A DNA stretch of 64,000 nt from Vitellaria paradoxa. Lineage: Eukaryota > Streptophyta > Magnoliopsida > Ericales > Sapotaceae. Shown here one piece after another: positions 45,733 to 58,716 of this stretch. Both the position numbers and the translations under genes were made by a program. The DNA is taken from positions 21,907,752 to 21,971,751 of the forward strand of contig CM034237.1 of assembly GCA_019916065.1 (NCBI GenBank), read 5' to 3'. Each line of letters starts with the position of its first letter. The first letter of the stretch is position 1. Under the pieces are notes generated by a model. It ran no database searches, was not told where the DNA came from, and saw only the letters and a list, made by a program, of their open reading frames with translations.

Positions 45733-46695
45733 AATGAGATTAGAAAGTAATTTTAATTGTATAATAGTAGGTTAGGATAGGTTTTATTTTGTCTTTAATT
45801 TAATTTTTTTTTATTTTTGAGTCTAGACATTTTAAGTTTTTAAATAGCTTAGCTAAGAGGGAGAAAATTCTGCTTGATGGTCCTGACCCCCTCTCTAAAC
45901 GGTCGGGACCACAGTGTTGGCCGAGTACAATTTTGAGGGAGGGACTTTCTGTGGTCCCAACCCCCAGCCGAGATGGTCGGAACCCTACGACTTTCAAAAG
46001 CCCCGATTCGGTCCATTCAAGCCCTACTTCATCTCTTCTAACTTCAAATTCTCTCAACCCAGTTCTCTCTACTCGGTGTTCTCCTAAAAATAGGCATTCC
46101 CGACGGTTGATTCAGTTTTTTATACCCTTATTCTTCAAATATAAGTCACCTGAGGTATGCTTCTTACATGTTTTTGAATTTTAGATAGCTTCTTTGTTTA
46201 TTACTCTTCATACCCGAGCTTCCAAGCTTTGAGGGTTCAGATTTCTTGCGAAAAGAAGCTTTGTTTCAAGTTCCTAATAGAGGTAGGAAGTAATTAATTC
46301 ATTTGAGTGAAATTTTTTCACTCTTCTCTTTCTTCCTACCCATGGTTCACAAATGGGGTCCAGGGGTTCAAAAAACCCTCCGATTTTGAGCTGATTTGCT
46401 GATTTTTACATTTTCTTTTGAGAATTTGTTAATTGAATTTATGGTGGATGTTGCATGGCCACCACAATTGTTGAATGGACCCTTCTCGGGTGGATGATGT
46501 ATGGCCACCTAGAGAATTAAATTTGTGAAATTTAGTTTGGGTAGATGATGTATGGCTACCTAATTTGTCTATCTTGCACACATTAGTTTTGATTCCAATG
46601 AACATCTTTCATTAGAACAGGCTCCTGAACTTGGGTGGACATAGGAATTGCATAGTTACTCATTGAATTTTTGTTTTTATATTTGTGTAGCTCCT
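45733..46695 (+). promoter_or_regulatory. internal promoter-like region and leader intron, E1 copy B
   Basis: Counterpart of 7187-8155. It has the same boxes near 45882-45990, the same splice-site pair and the same triple hairpin repeat (46443-46560), with several one- or two-base indels. Confidence 0.5.
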
Positions 46696-47828
46696 ATGCC
46701 CCGAGAACTAAGAAACCGACAAATAGACAATTAGGGACCCCATCTTTTGATAGGAGTCGTTTCTGGAAAGAAGAGGTTGAAGAGAAATATAATAGTACAT
46801 GGGGGAATAAATCAGTAGTAATTGAGCATTTTTGGCAGATTGATCAGTTTAAGCATAGTGACTTCATGCTTGAACAAAATTTTGAAGGAAGGCAGTGGAT
46901 TAATGTGGCAAAGTTTCATGCTTATTGTATAATTGATCTGGTTAAGGAATTTTTCACCAATTTCAAAGCAAACTCAATTATAAGGTGAGGGGTAGAGAAC
47001 GTCTAATCAGTTGGGTAAGGGGAGTTGAAATTACCCTCACACCTGATGACTTTGCTCTTATATTTCAGTTACCTCGAGTTGAAAATCCGGAATTCACTAA
47101 TCCAGCTGAGGGTACTCCTCTATTTCCAACTGAGGGTACTCCTCCATTTCCAACTGTGGTTTCAGAGATCTTCATAGAGGGTCAGGAATGGGGTGGTGAA
47201 TATAGGAAACCTGCATCTGTGTTGAAAGATAAATACTGGGCGTTGCACTTGTTTTCTTGTTCCAACCTACTACCTCAAAACAAGACCGCTGATTGTACCC
47301 CTTAGAGCCAGACTTGTTTATACTATTGGGACTGCGATGACAATCGATTTACCCTCATATCTTTGGCACCAAGTAGCCTATACCTGTGAGCACTCTGGAG
47401 CTCTAACAGCCTTACCCTTTGGCAGAGCACTAACAGAGATCTTTAGAAGGAAAGGAGCTCATATCACAGATGACCTACCCATAACCTTAGGACTTCAATC
47501 ATTCAATATCACATCCTATGCTAAATCCAGAGGTTTGATATTAAAGAAGAAAAGGAGGGTAGAGGAATCTGAGGAAGAGGGTGAACCTTCACACACCCAA
47601 GAGGAACAAGAGGAGGTCACCAATGTTGAGTTGGCAAATCAGATTGGAGTTTTAGCTGAACGTATTAGTGTCATGGAGCAGAATCAAGAAGCTAATCACC
47701 ACCTCCTGCTATGCATTCACCAAAGCCAGCAAACTCAAGGCCATCTCTTACAAAGTGTTTTGGATTATCTCAGAGAATCTCATCCACCCCCGCCTCCGCA
47801 GTTATGGACTTTATGTTTCTTTCTTTGA
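46696..47828 (+). pseudogene. aORF, E1 copy B
   Basis: Same gene as 8156-9292. Here the start codon is followed by four rather than five C (frameshift at the second codon), two bases are lost near 46988, and one C is lost in tgtacccc near 47298. These breaks are absent from copy A, so copy A gives the better reading. Confidence 0.72.
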
Positions 47829-48025
47829 GAGTTTAGGAGTGAACTTTTCTTTTTGTTTAATTTGTAATCCTAAAACTCTTTACTCACTTTTAACTACTAG
47901 GATATTTATATATTCTAGTTTGTGTTTGTTTTCCATTTTATCTTATTTTATGGATGTTACCTTGTGTTAAATTATAGGTTGTTTATGTTCTTAAATTTTA
48001 TTTTCTTATTTTTTGCAAAGAACAG

Positions 48026-48574
48026 GTACTCCATCTATGGTCCAACTAACAATCAATGTAAACAATGGGAACTTAGTACCATAAGTAGGAAACATAAGTG
48101 GGATGTCATAATCCTTATATCTAGTGAGAGTAGCGAGTCTGAGAGTTCAGAGGTTGACTGGGAAGGGTGGCTTGAGGACTATTTCTTAGAAAGCAATTCA
48201 TTACCCTTACCATATATATATCCACCACTGATGTTCATCACACCTAATCAATTAGATGACCAATGGTGGGATGAAGTTGACCTTCAACTTCTCTTAGATA
48301 TGGAATGGGCTAAGGTAATTATAGCTGAGGAGTGGTTAGATGCACCCTCTTATGCCACAGACACCGACACTATAGAATGTGAAACAAGTTCTTTGTTTGA
48401 GTACTATGATATGCCACCCCTAGAAGACATCCTTGGAAATGAAAGTATTAACATGGAGTCTAGGGAGGGTGGTGATGTTTACAACGAACTGTACCAAGAT
48501 GATAATTTTGCCACTTCATTGCAACTCCTTTTTGAGTATCATCCAACTTTTGATTCTATTGAAGACAACATGAG
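48026..48574 (+). CDS. ORF-B, E1 copy B
   Basis: The 549-nt exon candidate is identical in length and encoded sequence to 9491-10039, with the same flanking splice-like signals. Its survival without indels contrasts with the aORF in this copy. Confidence 0.55.
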
Positions 48575-48661
48575 GTACTCCTTAACCTTTCCTTATCTTT
48601 TATGTTTATTTCATTTTGGTTATTCTTTTTATGATTAAATTCATGTTCATAATCTTCTCAA

Positions 48662-48777
48662 TTTAGGTTGGGGGGTATATACATCATCCTCATCATGCTC
48701 ATTGCACACACTACGCACCCACATATGCTTCTTATTTTTCACATTGAGGACAATGTTCAGTTTAGGTTGGGGGGTAG
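48662..48777 (+). promoter_or_regulatory. internal polypurine-like tracts, E1 copy B
   Basis: Same composite as 10127-10242: two ttggggggt tracts, the second preceded by tcacattgaggacaatgt. Confidence 0.5.
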
Positions 48778-50424
48778 AATTCGCATGATGATATGATGCT
48801 CTTATGGTTTGGTTGATTGTGAAATTAAGTGAGATGGTAAAGGAAAAAAAAAGTGAATTTTGTTCAAGCCTTAATAGGAAACATAATTTAAGTGGAGTGT
48901 GTGATAACTTTGTGCATTTTTGGACTATCATGGTGGAAAGTTTATGTGCTTAGGAGTGGATTTTATTTGATATTGGTTACTTGAGCATCTTTGGACTAGG
49001 TAGAGACTTACACCCTTTTATGGTGAGCTTTTGAGCCTTATATTCTTTTCTTGAGGGGTTGCACATGCTTACATTTCTTTTGTTCTTCACCTTGGATTTC
49101 ATTGCATCGATTGCATCACAAACACTTACATGAGTATCTATGTGGCACATTATGAGTTGTTGCAAGCTTCGAAAATGATGCTAGGCTTTCTTTGTCATTT
49201 TGAGCCTTTTTGTCATTTCTTGGTTATGAATTACCCTAAGAACCAACTTGAAGCCTTTTCAATAAAGTGTGTGATATATATATATATTTTTCTTGGTTTC
49301 CCCCTCATATATACCCCTAACCTTATTTACACACTTTAAGCCTTACCTTCATATGTCTTGGGTTGTAAAAGTGCCTTAATGTCAATGGTGTGAATGGAGA
49401 ATGAAAACTTGTCGGGTGGAGAATCTAATTGATGTTTTGTTTATTTAAAAAAAAAATAGAAAAAAAAAGAGAAAAGAAAGAAAAAAAAAAAGAGATAAGA
49501 AAAATTTATCATTTCTTTTGTTTAATAAATTGTGGGACTTATACATTAGTTGCAACTTTTGCAATTGTCCCAAGGGTATTATTTAGTGTGAATAAACTTC
49601 TTGTTGGGCTCATTGTTGGGGTTTGGAAAGGAAGTGGGTAGTTTGGGAGTTGTGTGCACTTGAACATCTTTTCTCCCAAGATATGTGTTTTGATTTCCAT
49701 CCTCCATTGTTAACCACTACCCCTAGCCAAGTTACAACCAAACTAAAGACCTAGTGGATTCTAAGTAAGCAACTCTTATATGGTGTATGTAGTGATCTTG
49801 TGTAGGTGATTCTTATTTATGTGATGTGATTCTTACATATGCATTGAAACATGGTTAGGAGCTGTCCACTTTGAGTTTCATTGTAGTTCATTCACATATT
49901 ATGGAGTTATGTGCAACTAGGATAGCATTTTATGCTAATAGGAACGTGTGAACCTTCTATGAGTGAATTTCTTTCTATGAGTGGAATCCTGTGAGCCTTT
50001 GAAGTTAAAACTTAGTTCCATTTATGCTCTTGAGACCTTGTTAAATAAATGAAACAATTTTTCACACATGCTTCTTCTACTTTAATAGTCCATGCATTTA
50101 TGCTTAACACTTGGAAATTACACATGATATGTAGGTTTTGTAACTTATTGAGCTTGAGCTTAATTCATTTTTGATCTTGATCACTTTTTAACACATTAAG
50201 ACCATGCCATAGAATTTTGTGGGTAGATTCACTGTAAACCCTCACGAGACCTTACTCGTCCACTAGGGTGAACTTAGGGGTTTAAAGGGCTCGCTACACG
50301 TAGCTAAGTGTAGCCGTGTTTCCAATGAAAAGAGAAATAGGATAGTAGTTGCATCTCATTTTAATAAAGAAAATCATGCATTTCATTTTAATTAAGGTCA
50401 TTGCTAAGGGACTAGCAATGTTCA
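48778..50424 (+). other. E1 copy B noncoding 3' region
   Basis: Counterpart of 10243-11894 with small indels (for example in the A-rich tract at 49448-49500). No gene seen. The pre-PPT hairpin is at about 50293-50314. Confidence 0.6.
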
Positions 50425-50436
50425 AGTTGGGGGGTG
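50425..50436 (+). promoter_or_regulatory. PPT of E1 copy B
   Basis: gttggggggtg directly before the LTR start tgattacact at 50437. Confidence 0.85.
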
Positions 50437-50830
50437 TGATTACACTTGAAAAGTGTAATTACAAACTCCCTAACTCAACACTTATTCATGCATTTAAATA
50501 ATTAAAGTTGAAGTTTTAGTGTTATCATATTACTTATACTTTTATTGTTTTATTTGTAGGGAAAAGGGCAAGGATGTTGAAGTTTATAGCTATGGACAGG
50601 ACCCAGAAGATGAAGAAAAAGTCATGCTTGAAACCTTGCCTTGGATGAGCAAGACTGGCCTAAAGACCATTTATGAAGAAGGAAAAGAAGCAATAAAAAA
50701 GATACTTGGGGGTTGGGACCGTCCATTCTAATAGTCGGGACCACAGTAAGCTGAACATGAGAAAATACCATTCTGTGGTCCCGACCCCCTCTTTAAACGG
50801 TCGGGACCCCCATGTATCTAGTAACCCGAG
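50437..50830 (+). repeat. E1 3' LTR, left portion (copy B)
   Basis: First 394 bp of the 3' LTR, ending acccgag at the N1 insertion; continues at 58717. It differs from the 5' LTR mostly by transitions. Confidence 0.92.
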
Positions 50831-52813
50831 TGACCGCTCGTAAATAGTGCAGTGCTAATTAACCCCTAAGTGCAAGGGTGTGCGGTGTAGTTTTAAAACT
50901 CAGTAAGTCCGAGGTCGAATCCACAGGGAAGCCTATGTGTTTCAGTTTCTAAGTTCAAATATGAATTGTAGGATTGAATTAGAATTAAAGTTGTAATTAA
51001 CTTAAATTGGATTTGATAGAGTTGAAATTTGAGAAATTAAACTAAAAACAAAGTAATTACTAATTAAAGAATGTTTCAACTTAAATAAAATTCGAACTAA
51101 TTTAAATAACTCAGCAAATTAAAATTACTAAACTTGAATTTAAAGAATAACCTAATCTAAGAAGCAAGAGTAATTCAATAATCATGTAATTGAACTGAAA
51201 TACTTACTAAATTAAAATTCTTAAATAAGACAAGAAGATAAATTCAATTGGAGAGATTCTAATCAGAAATTTTGAAATAATTATCCACTTTTAAAATTAA
51301 ACTTAACCTAATCAAATTGCAAACAGGATTTATAAGAAATTTAAAACAGTGATTTTATCAAATTGAAATTCTAATAGAAAAGGGTTCTTGATTCAACCTT
51401 CACAATTCCAAGTAATCTGTTATTTCACCAAGGGATGATTTTAAATACAATCCATAGTTCACGTCAAAGGATCTATGGATTGGGAAAGATTTTCAATACA
51501 TTCCAAAATTCCTCGATACACAGTTTTAAATTCACGTTTCATTATGGAAAATAAAACTGGAAAGATTTTATGATAAAAATACTCGAGTTCAATCTAGATT
51601 AAAATTGTTTAAAAATTATCAAGAAAATTATAATCAGAGAAAATGTTTATCAGTGATTACAGAGATAGAACAAACACTCTTGTTTTCAAAGTTTTCCAAA
51701 CAACAAATCAATTTGAAAAATAGTAGATCACTTCACAGTAGGCTTTGAAAACCCACTGTGAAGGATCTACGTACATCCCTTCAGTTCATACAAATTACCC
51801 TTACATTGATTCAGTGAATCAGAACAAAGGGTTTTTACCCTAGCATGCTTTGAAACAACTTAACAAGCTTAGATGAAGACATAACTGTTAAAGCTTCAAA
51901 AACGTAATTAAAACAGTCCTAATGAAGGTAAAACCTACCTAGAACATTCAATTAATAATATGAACCAAAACGAATACTAGTTAATTAAAGGTATACCCTT
52001 AAGATCAAAACGTACAGCATTCGTATCAAACTCGAAAACGAAGACCCTAAGTAGGTTTAAAAGCATCCAAGAGATTAAACAAAACTAATGGCATTATCAG
52101 AAAAAATCATCCACGAACCTTCAAAAACTAATAAAGAGCACGAATAAAATATTAACTTACTTGAAACGAACTTTGAAATAAGAACTTAGTTAGCAATCGC
52201 AATGACAATCGTCTTAAAAACTTGGAGGTACGTAGATGAACATTCACGAATAATAAAAATCTTCAAACTCTTCAATAAATAAATAACTAAAACTAAACTA
52301 AACCTAAGAGAAGTAGGAGAGAAGGAAGAAAAACAAAAATGCAGCAGCCCCCTCATTCGGCTACACTAATGTCATATATATAAGCAAACAGCAAAACCCT
52401 AATCATCAAAACGCGGAGCAGCAATTCCGTATAAGGGGGGTCCGACCGTCCCTAGGGGGTCCGGACCACAGTGTATGTTTTATTCAATCGGCTGGAAGCA
52501 AGCTTCTGTGGTCTGGACCATCAAGCAAGGGGGTCCGGACCACCAAGGTGCAGTTTCTCCATCCTTTGATCTTTCAACTTCAGCCGAGCTTTGGAGGCTT
52601 GAGGCAACCTTGATACACTTGATTGCTTCGTTCCCTTTTTCATCTAGATCATTAAAATCACTATCATCTTCAAGAATTATACCCTTTTCCCTGCAATTAG
52701 AAAGAATAGGATATAAGCAATAAAATAATGATAACTTGAAGAAATAACATGCTTAAAAGTGTGAATAATGATGCAAATGACTAGTTTGTAATTACACTTT
52801 CCAAGTGTAATCA
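50831..52813 (-). repeat. N1 3' LTR (copy B)
   Basis: 1983 bp, same boundaries as 12301-14249. The part 51590-52450 shows many small indels relative to both other N1 LTR copies. Confidence 0.85.
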
Positions 52814-54493
52814 CACCCCCCAACTTAAGTCATGCTAGTCCCTAGCAATGCAGTTTATTGAAAAGTAAAGCAACTATAGTCCTATCTCTCTTTTCGTTGG
52901 AGACACGGCTACACTTAGCTACGTGCAGCAAGCCCTTTAAACCCCTAGGTTCCCCCTAGTGGACGAGTAAGGTCTCGTGAAGGTTTGCAGTGAATCTACC
53001 CACAAAATTCAATAAACTAGTTCAATGTATAGTAAAAGTCTTTCAAACAATTTCTGGTTCAATCTCAATAAAGAATTAGTCACTACACCCAAAAATTGCA
53101 TAAAACCTCCCAATGCATGTTAAACTTACCTAATTCTCAACCCATTAATTCAAATGTATCAATTCATATCATTCATTCAAAATAGTCATCAAATATACTC
53201 TAAGATTGTGGCCTTGACTTCAATTCTCACCAAGATGCCCACTCACAAATAAAATCACTCGAACAAGGTTACTCTCATGGTTCATGCAAGAATGCAATGT
53301 CAAATAAGTGCAATGAACCCAATTCACGAAGTGACTGAAAGAATTAAGATATGGAGTGTTGCATAGCTTCATGAATGGAATGTATTAATGCATTACAAGA
53401 GAACTATTATCAACCACATGAAATAGATCAATGCTCTTATAAGTGTTGTTCACCTAAAGTCCATTAGGTCTTTACTAGGTTGTAGCTTGGCCATGGGGTA
53501 TTGGTTAGACAAACAAAGGATAGGAAAATCAAAGTGCATGTCTAAGGATTACAATGATAGTGCAATGACAAACCCCCAACTTCTCTCTTTTCAACTCCTT
53601 GAATACTAAACATTGAAGCTTTCTTATTATTATTATTTTTTTCTTTTTTTTCATGGGACTAATAATAATGAACTTATGAATTGCTATGTCCCTATTTTTT
53701 TCTCTTTTTTATTTTATTTTTTTTTCACACATTTTCTAATATAAGCTCCTCCCTTATACACCTTGTTTCAATTCTTGCACAAACATCCCAAGACATGCAA
53801 GGGTTGGCTCACCTATATATCTAAGGCTAAGGGTCAAAGATGTGGCTAAGACAAAAAATTTCATGTATATTTTTTTTCAAATGCTTCAAAGTGGCTCCAA
53901 TGGTAATGTAATCAAAGAAAGGTTATAAGCTTCCAAATGTATGAAAGATGGCCTAACATCACTCTCTAGGTTTCTAACACTTTTTTTTTTTCAGAGACAT
54001 TAATCCATACATGTAAATCAAAAATAGTATCTTGTGCATTCAATACCAAAGCAAAATAATATGACGAAGCTATTCAAGAACAGTGAGATGAAAGAAATCA
54101 TATAGAAGTTAAGTATAAACCCTCAAGAATAAAAGATTAGGCTCTAAAGCTCACAAAATATGGGGTTTTAAGTCTCCACCTTTATCTTGGCATACTTGAA
54201 TGACTAATTCTCATGAATTCAAATCCTTAATACATTTTCATATAATGGTTTCAAAATGACAAGTTATCAATGCAATAGGCAATTTTATACTCAATTTGAA
54301 TTAAAGTGCCTTCTTCAAGATTGAAACCAAACCATTCATTATTTTCATGACTGATACTAACATTAAACTAGTTAAGAGAACACATATACAGTCTAGTCAT
54401 GCAAATTCAAGAAAGTCATAAATAACAATGATCAAAATTTCAAAATTTTCAAAATTTCAAAAAATTTTCTCATTCATGTAAAATCTTTTCATC
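52814..54493 (-). other. N1 PPT and noncoding 3' region (copy B)
   Basis: PPT on the minus strand at 52814-52830, then sequence collinear with 14267-15931 including the pre-PPT hairpin. Several true substitutions relative to copy A (for example near 53231, 53441-53451 and 53769-53822). Confidence 0.6.
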
Positions 54494-54542
54494 ATGCGAC
54501 CCTACCCCCCAACTTAAATGTCACATTGTCCTCAATGTGAAA
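54494..54542 (-). promoter_or_regulatory. TTGAGGACAATG plus polypurine motif of N1 (copy B)
   Basis: Same block as 15932-15982. Confidence 0.58.
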
Positions 54543-54760
54543 ACTATGAAGTATATGTGAGGATGTAGTGTGCAAAGTGAGCATGATGAGGTACAATAAC
54601 AGTAAAGCATAACTAAGACTGAACATGCATCTATCAGATTAACCACTAAGAATAGAAATATTCATGGCAATGCAAGTGGTTAATAATAGTAACAGAAGAA
54701 TAAAAAAAACGAGACAAAAAGAAAAGAAAAGCAATAAAATAAAAATGGAAAGGAACATAC

Positions 54761-55308
54761 CTTCTGATAGCATCCTTCAGGTCTAAATGTTGACGAAGTT
54801 CAAATAAAAACTGTAAAGGAATTCCATAATCATCCACATCCGATTCATTTAAATTATCGTCAATTCCATTTTCAACCTCACTGTTAGCACTCCCCTTCTC
54901 AGAAAACCCCAATGGTGATGTAGTGGCTAAGCCAGTCTCAGAGTCAGAATAAATATCGGTGTCAATAACATAAGTAGGAGCATCAGGCCAGTCAGTAGAA
55001 ATATCAGTGATCTCAGTCCACTCCATATCTAGGAGAAGCTGAAGGTCAATCTCATCCCACCACTCCCCTCAAGAGGTTGATCAGGGTTGAAATGAACAAT
55101 AGGAGGAAATACAAGTGGCAATGGTAAGGAATTTCCCTCAATAAAATTTTCTTTAGGCCATAATTCCAAGTCATCGTCAGAAAAATCCATATCACTCCCC
55201 TCACTGATTATAAAATGAAAATCGCCCCTCTTACGTTTCTTGCCGATAATCAATTTAATACGAGACTCTGAGTTTTTAAATTCTTTAGTAAAATCACTCA
55301 AGATGAAC
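54761..55308 (-). pseudogene. ORF-B of N1 (copy B)
   Basis: The better of the two N1 readings: open from the acceptor (AG 55309-55310 on +) through KKRKRGDFHF and NSLPLPLVFPP to a one-base frameshift near 55065, then open from MEWTEITDIS to the donor at 54759-54760. At 548 nt, a single lost base would account for the difference from E1's 549 nt. Confidence 0.6.
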
Positions 55309-55553
55309 CTGTGCTTAAAAGAAAAGACATGGAAATAAATTTAAAAACAGCAATGAAAGCTCATCCAAGCACAAGGAAATTAACATAAAGCAAATAAGGC
55401 ATAATACATCACCATAGAATCAAAAGTAGCATAAGTATCCAATAATTACATCCCAGAAAATAAATGCACCCTAAAAGAGTTTTAGGAGTAACAAATTATA
55501 CAATGAGTGATCAAAATCCTAAACTCTCAGAACCCAAAGATAACAAGGTCCTC

Positions 55554-56639
55554 TCACTGTGGAGGTGGAAAAGAGTCACGAAGGTGATCCAGGACACTTT
55601 TCAGCAAATGTTCCTGGGTCTGCTGAGACTGCTGGATGCGTAGGAGCAACTGATGATCTTCTTCTTGATTCTTCTCTATGTGATCCATGCGCCCCTCTAA
55701 GACATCAAGCCGACTAGCCAATTCAGAATTAGTGACTTCTTGTTCTTCCTCAAAGTCCTCCAGTATAGGAGCTGAAGTATGTTCATGGACCTTTTGGGCT
55801 TTTCTCTTCTTAATAGCCATGTCGCCACGGGACTTGATATAAGAAGTGATAGTGAATGGTTGCAATACCAAGGCCATGGGCATGTCATCTGTAACTTGGG
55901 CCCCTCTCTTCCTAAAAATCTCGGTAAGAGCACCTCCAAAGGGCAAAGCAGTCAATAAGCCAGGCTGCTCACAAACATAGGCAATGTGGTTCCAAAGATA
56001 AGATGGGAGATCAATGGTCATGCCGGTCCCAATTGCATATATCAGTCTGGCCCTAAGAGGTGTGCAGTCTGAATTCCGATTTTGAGGAAGTAAATTGGTG
56101 CAAGAGAACATGTGCAAAGCCCAATATTTATCAGTAAGTATAGAACATGGCTTTCTACATTCCACATCCCATTCCTGGCCTTCTGAGACAATTTCTGATA
56201 CTAGATTCAAGAAAGGTGGTGTCCCTTCAGCTGGATAAGTGAACTCGGGCTTTTGGACCCGGGGTAATTGAAAAACTTGGGCTAAATCATCCGGGGTAAG
56301 AATGATTTCAACCCCCCTAACCCAACTGACAAGGCGTTCTCTTCCTCGTCTCTTACTAATTGAGCCCTCTTTGAAGTTCGCAAAGAACTCTCTGACCAAG
56401 TCAACCACACAGTAGGCATTAAACTTAGCTATACCGAGCCATTGTCGCCCCTCAAAGTTTTGCTCTAAAAGGAATTCTTCACTTTTAAAATGATCAATTT
56501 GCCAATATCGTTCAACCACCACTGGCTTATTCACCCACTTGTCATCATAATTCAGTTCAGCTGCTGCCCTCCAAAATCGATTTCTATCAAAAGTAGGTTC
56601 ATATTGTCGATTGGCAGCATGCTTAGTTCTTGGAGGCAT
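55554..56639 (-). CDS. intact aORF of N1 (copy B), 361 aa
   Basis: Protein identical to 16992-18077, including the basic cluster KKRK (277-280) and the coiled coil (305-355). Roughly two thirds of residues match the E1 aORF by eye. Its neighbours are ORF-B downstream and a 5' leader with a strong splice donor. It is the only undamaged retroelement gene of this size in the window. Its function is unknown to me beyond family membership. Confidence 0.8.
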   Translation of the reverse strand: MPPRTKHAANRQYEPTFDRNRFWRAAAELNYDDKWVNKPVVVERYWQIDHFKSEEFLLEQNFEGRQWLGIAKFNAYCVVDLVREFFANFKEGSISKRRGRERLVSWVRGVEIILTPDDLAQVFQLPRVQKPEFTYPAEGTPPFLNLVSEIVSEGQEWDVECRKPCSILTDKYWALHMFSCTNLLPQNRNSDCTPLRARLIYAIGTGMTIDLPSYLWNHIAYVCEQPGLLTALPFGGALTEIFRKRGAQVTDDMPMALVLQPFTITSYIKSRGDMAIKKRKAQKVHEHTSAPILEDFEEEQEVTNSELASRLDVLEGRMDHIEKNQEEDHQLLLRIQQSQQTQEHLLKSVLDHLRDSFPPPQ

Positions 56640-57077
56640 GGGGACTACAAATTAATAATGATAAGAAATAAGTCATTCTAAGCAATCCTTATGTCCACCC
56701 AAAGTTGGTGGCCCCATTCTAATGACAACTAAACAAAATACTTAATAAATAGCACCAAATCACCAAACAATGTTCTTATGGATCCAAATCAAACCCACGG
56801 TAGAAAAAATGCAAACTTTGGAAACTAATTCAAACTAATACTACCCTTGAATATTAATGTCCAAAGAAAGTGTTTTGGTGAGATAGAACATAACTCTTGA
56901 AGCTTTGAAGCTTGAGGTGAACAAATAAGGGAGAATCGAACTAGGGCTTGAAGCAAAGAGAAGAACATACCTTCTAGAAGAGTGGAAAATGCAGGAAATT
57001 GTTGATTTCAGCTGAAATAGGAGTTGAATCAACTTCTTTTTTGAAGAATCTTGCACGGTTAGATGATTTCTAGGTTG
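56640..57077 (-). promoter_or_regulatory. N1 leader, intron and deletion junction (copy B)
   Basis: Intron with donor near 56969-56970 and acceptor near 56645-56646. Identical to copy A up to 57050. The next 27 bp (57051-57077) match nothing else here and then LTR sequence begins, so this is the scar of the gag-pol deletion. Confidence 0.65.
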
Positions 57078-58716
57078 TAATTCAATAATCATCTAATTGA
57101 ACTGAAATACTTACTAAATTAAAATTCTTAAATAAGACAAGAAGATAAATTCAATTGGAGAGATTCTAATCAGAAATTTTGAAATAATTATCCACTTTTA
57201 AAATTAAACTTAACCTAATCAAATTGCAAACAGGATTTATAGGAAATTTAAAACAGTGATTTTATCAAATTGAAATTCTAATAGAAAAGGGTTCTTGATT
57301 CAACCTTCACAATTCCAAGTAATCTGTTATTTCACCAAGGGATGATTTTAAATATAATCCATAGTTCACGTCAAAGGATCTATGGATTGGGAAAGATTTT
57401 CAATACATTCCAAAATTCCTCGATACACAGTTTTAAATTCACGTTTCATTATGGAAAATAAAACTGGAAAGATTTTATGATAAAAATACTCGAGTTCAAA
57501 TCTAGATTAAAATTGTTTAAAAATTATCAAGAAAATTATAATCAAGGGTGTTTATCAGTGATTACAGAGAATATGAACAAACACTCTTGTTTTCAAAGGT
57601 TTTCCAAACAACAAATCAAATTTGAAAATAGTAGATCACTTCACATAGGCTTTTGAAACCCATGTGAAGGATCTACGTACATCCCTCAGTTCATAAAAAT
57701 TATCCTTCATTGATTCAGTGAATCAAGAACAAAGGTTTTTACCCTAGCATGCTTTGAAACAACTTAACCAGCTTAGATGAAGACATAACTGTTAAAGCTT
57801 CAAAAACGTAATTAAGACAGTCCTAATGAATGTAAAACCTACCTACGAACATTCAATTAATAATAATGAACCAAAACGAAATACTAGATTAATTAAAGTT
57901 AAACCTTAAGATCAAAACGTACAGCATTCGTATCAAACTCTAAATGAAACCCTAATATTTTAAAGCATCCAAAGATTAAACAAACTAATGGCATTAATCA
58001 TAAAAATCATCCACGAACATTCAAAAACTAATAAAGAGCAAGAATGAAATATTAACTTACTTGAAAACGAACTTTGAAATAAGAACTTGAATAGCAATCG
58101 CAATGACAATCGTCTTAAAAACTTGGAGTACGTAGAGAAACATTCACGAATAATTAAAAATCTTCAAACTCTTCAAATAAATAAATAACTAAAACTAAAC
58201 TTAAACCTAAGGGAAGTAGGAGAAGAGGAAGAAAAACAAAATGCAGCCCTCTCATTCGGCTACACAATGTCATATATATAAGCAAACACAAAACCCTAAT
58301 CATTCAAAACGCGGAGCAACAATTCTATATCAGGGGGTCCGGACCGTCCCTTAGGGGGTCCGGACCACAGTGTATGTTTTATTCAATCGGCTGGAAGGCA
58401 AGCTTCTGTGGTCTGGACCATCAAGCAAGGGGGTCCGGACCACCAAGTGCAGTTTCTCCATCCTTTGATCTTTCAACTTCAGCCGAGCTTTGGGAGGCTT
58501 GAGGCAACCTTGATACACTTGATTCTGCTTCATTCCCTTTTTCATCTAGATCATTATAATCACTATCATCTTCAAGAATTATACCCTTTTCCCTGCAATT
58601 AGAAAGAATAGGATATAAGCAATAAAATACTGATAACTTGAAGAAATAACATGCTTAAAAGTGTGAATAATGATGCAAATGACTAGTTTGTAATTTACAC
58701 TTTCCAAGTGTAATCA
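57078..58716 (-). repeat. N1 5' LTR, truncated
   Basis: Matches 51171-52813 of the 3' LTR; the 340 bp that would adjoin the primer site are missing. It holds an 11-bp/25-nt inverted repeat (57543-57553 with 57579-57589) and the full GGTCCGGACC box set (58333-58442). Confidence 0.88.

Larger units (their letters stand above)
50831..58716 (-). mobile_element. N1 copy B, complete but internally deleted element
   Basis: Inserted in E1's 3' LTR; the flanks share cgag (a C may be missing on the right, so a 5-bp ccgag duplication is likely). The minus strand reads: truncated 5' LTR (58716 to 57078), a 27-bp filler, leader, aORF, ORF-B, noncoding tail, PPT, 3' LTR. The primer site, gag and pol are all absent. 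Confidence 0.88.
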
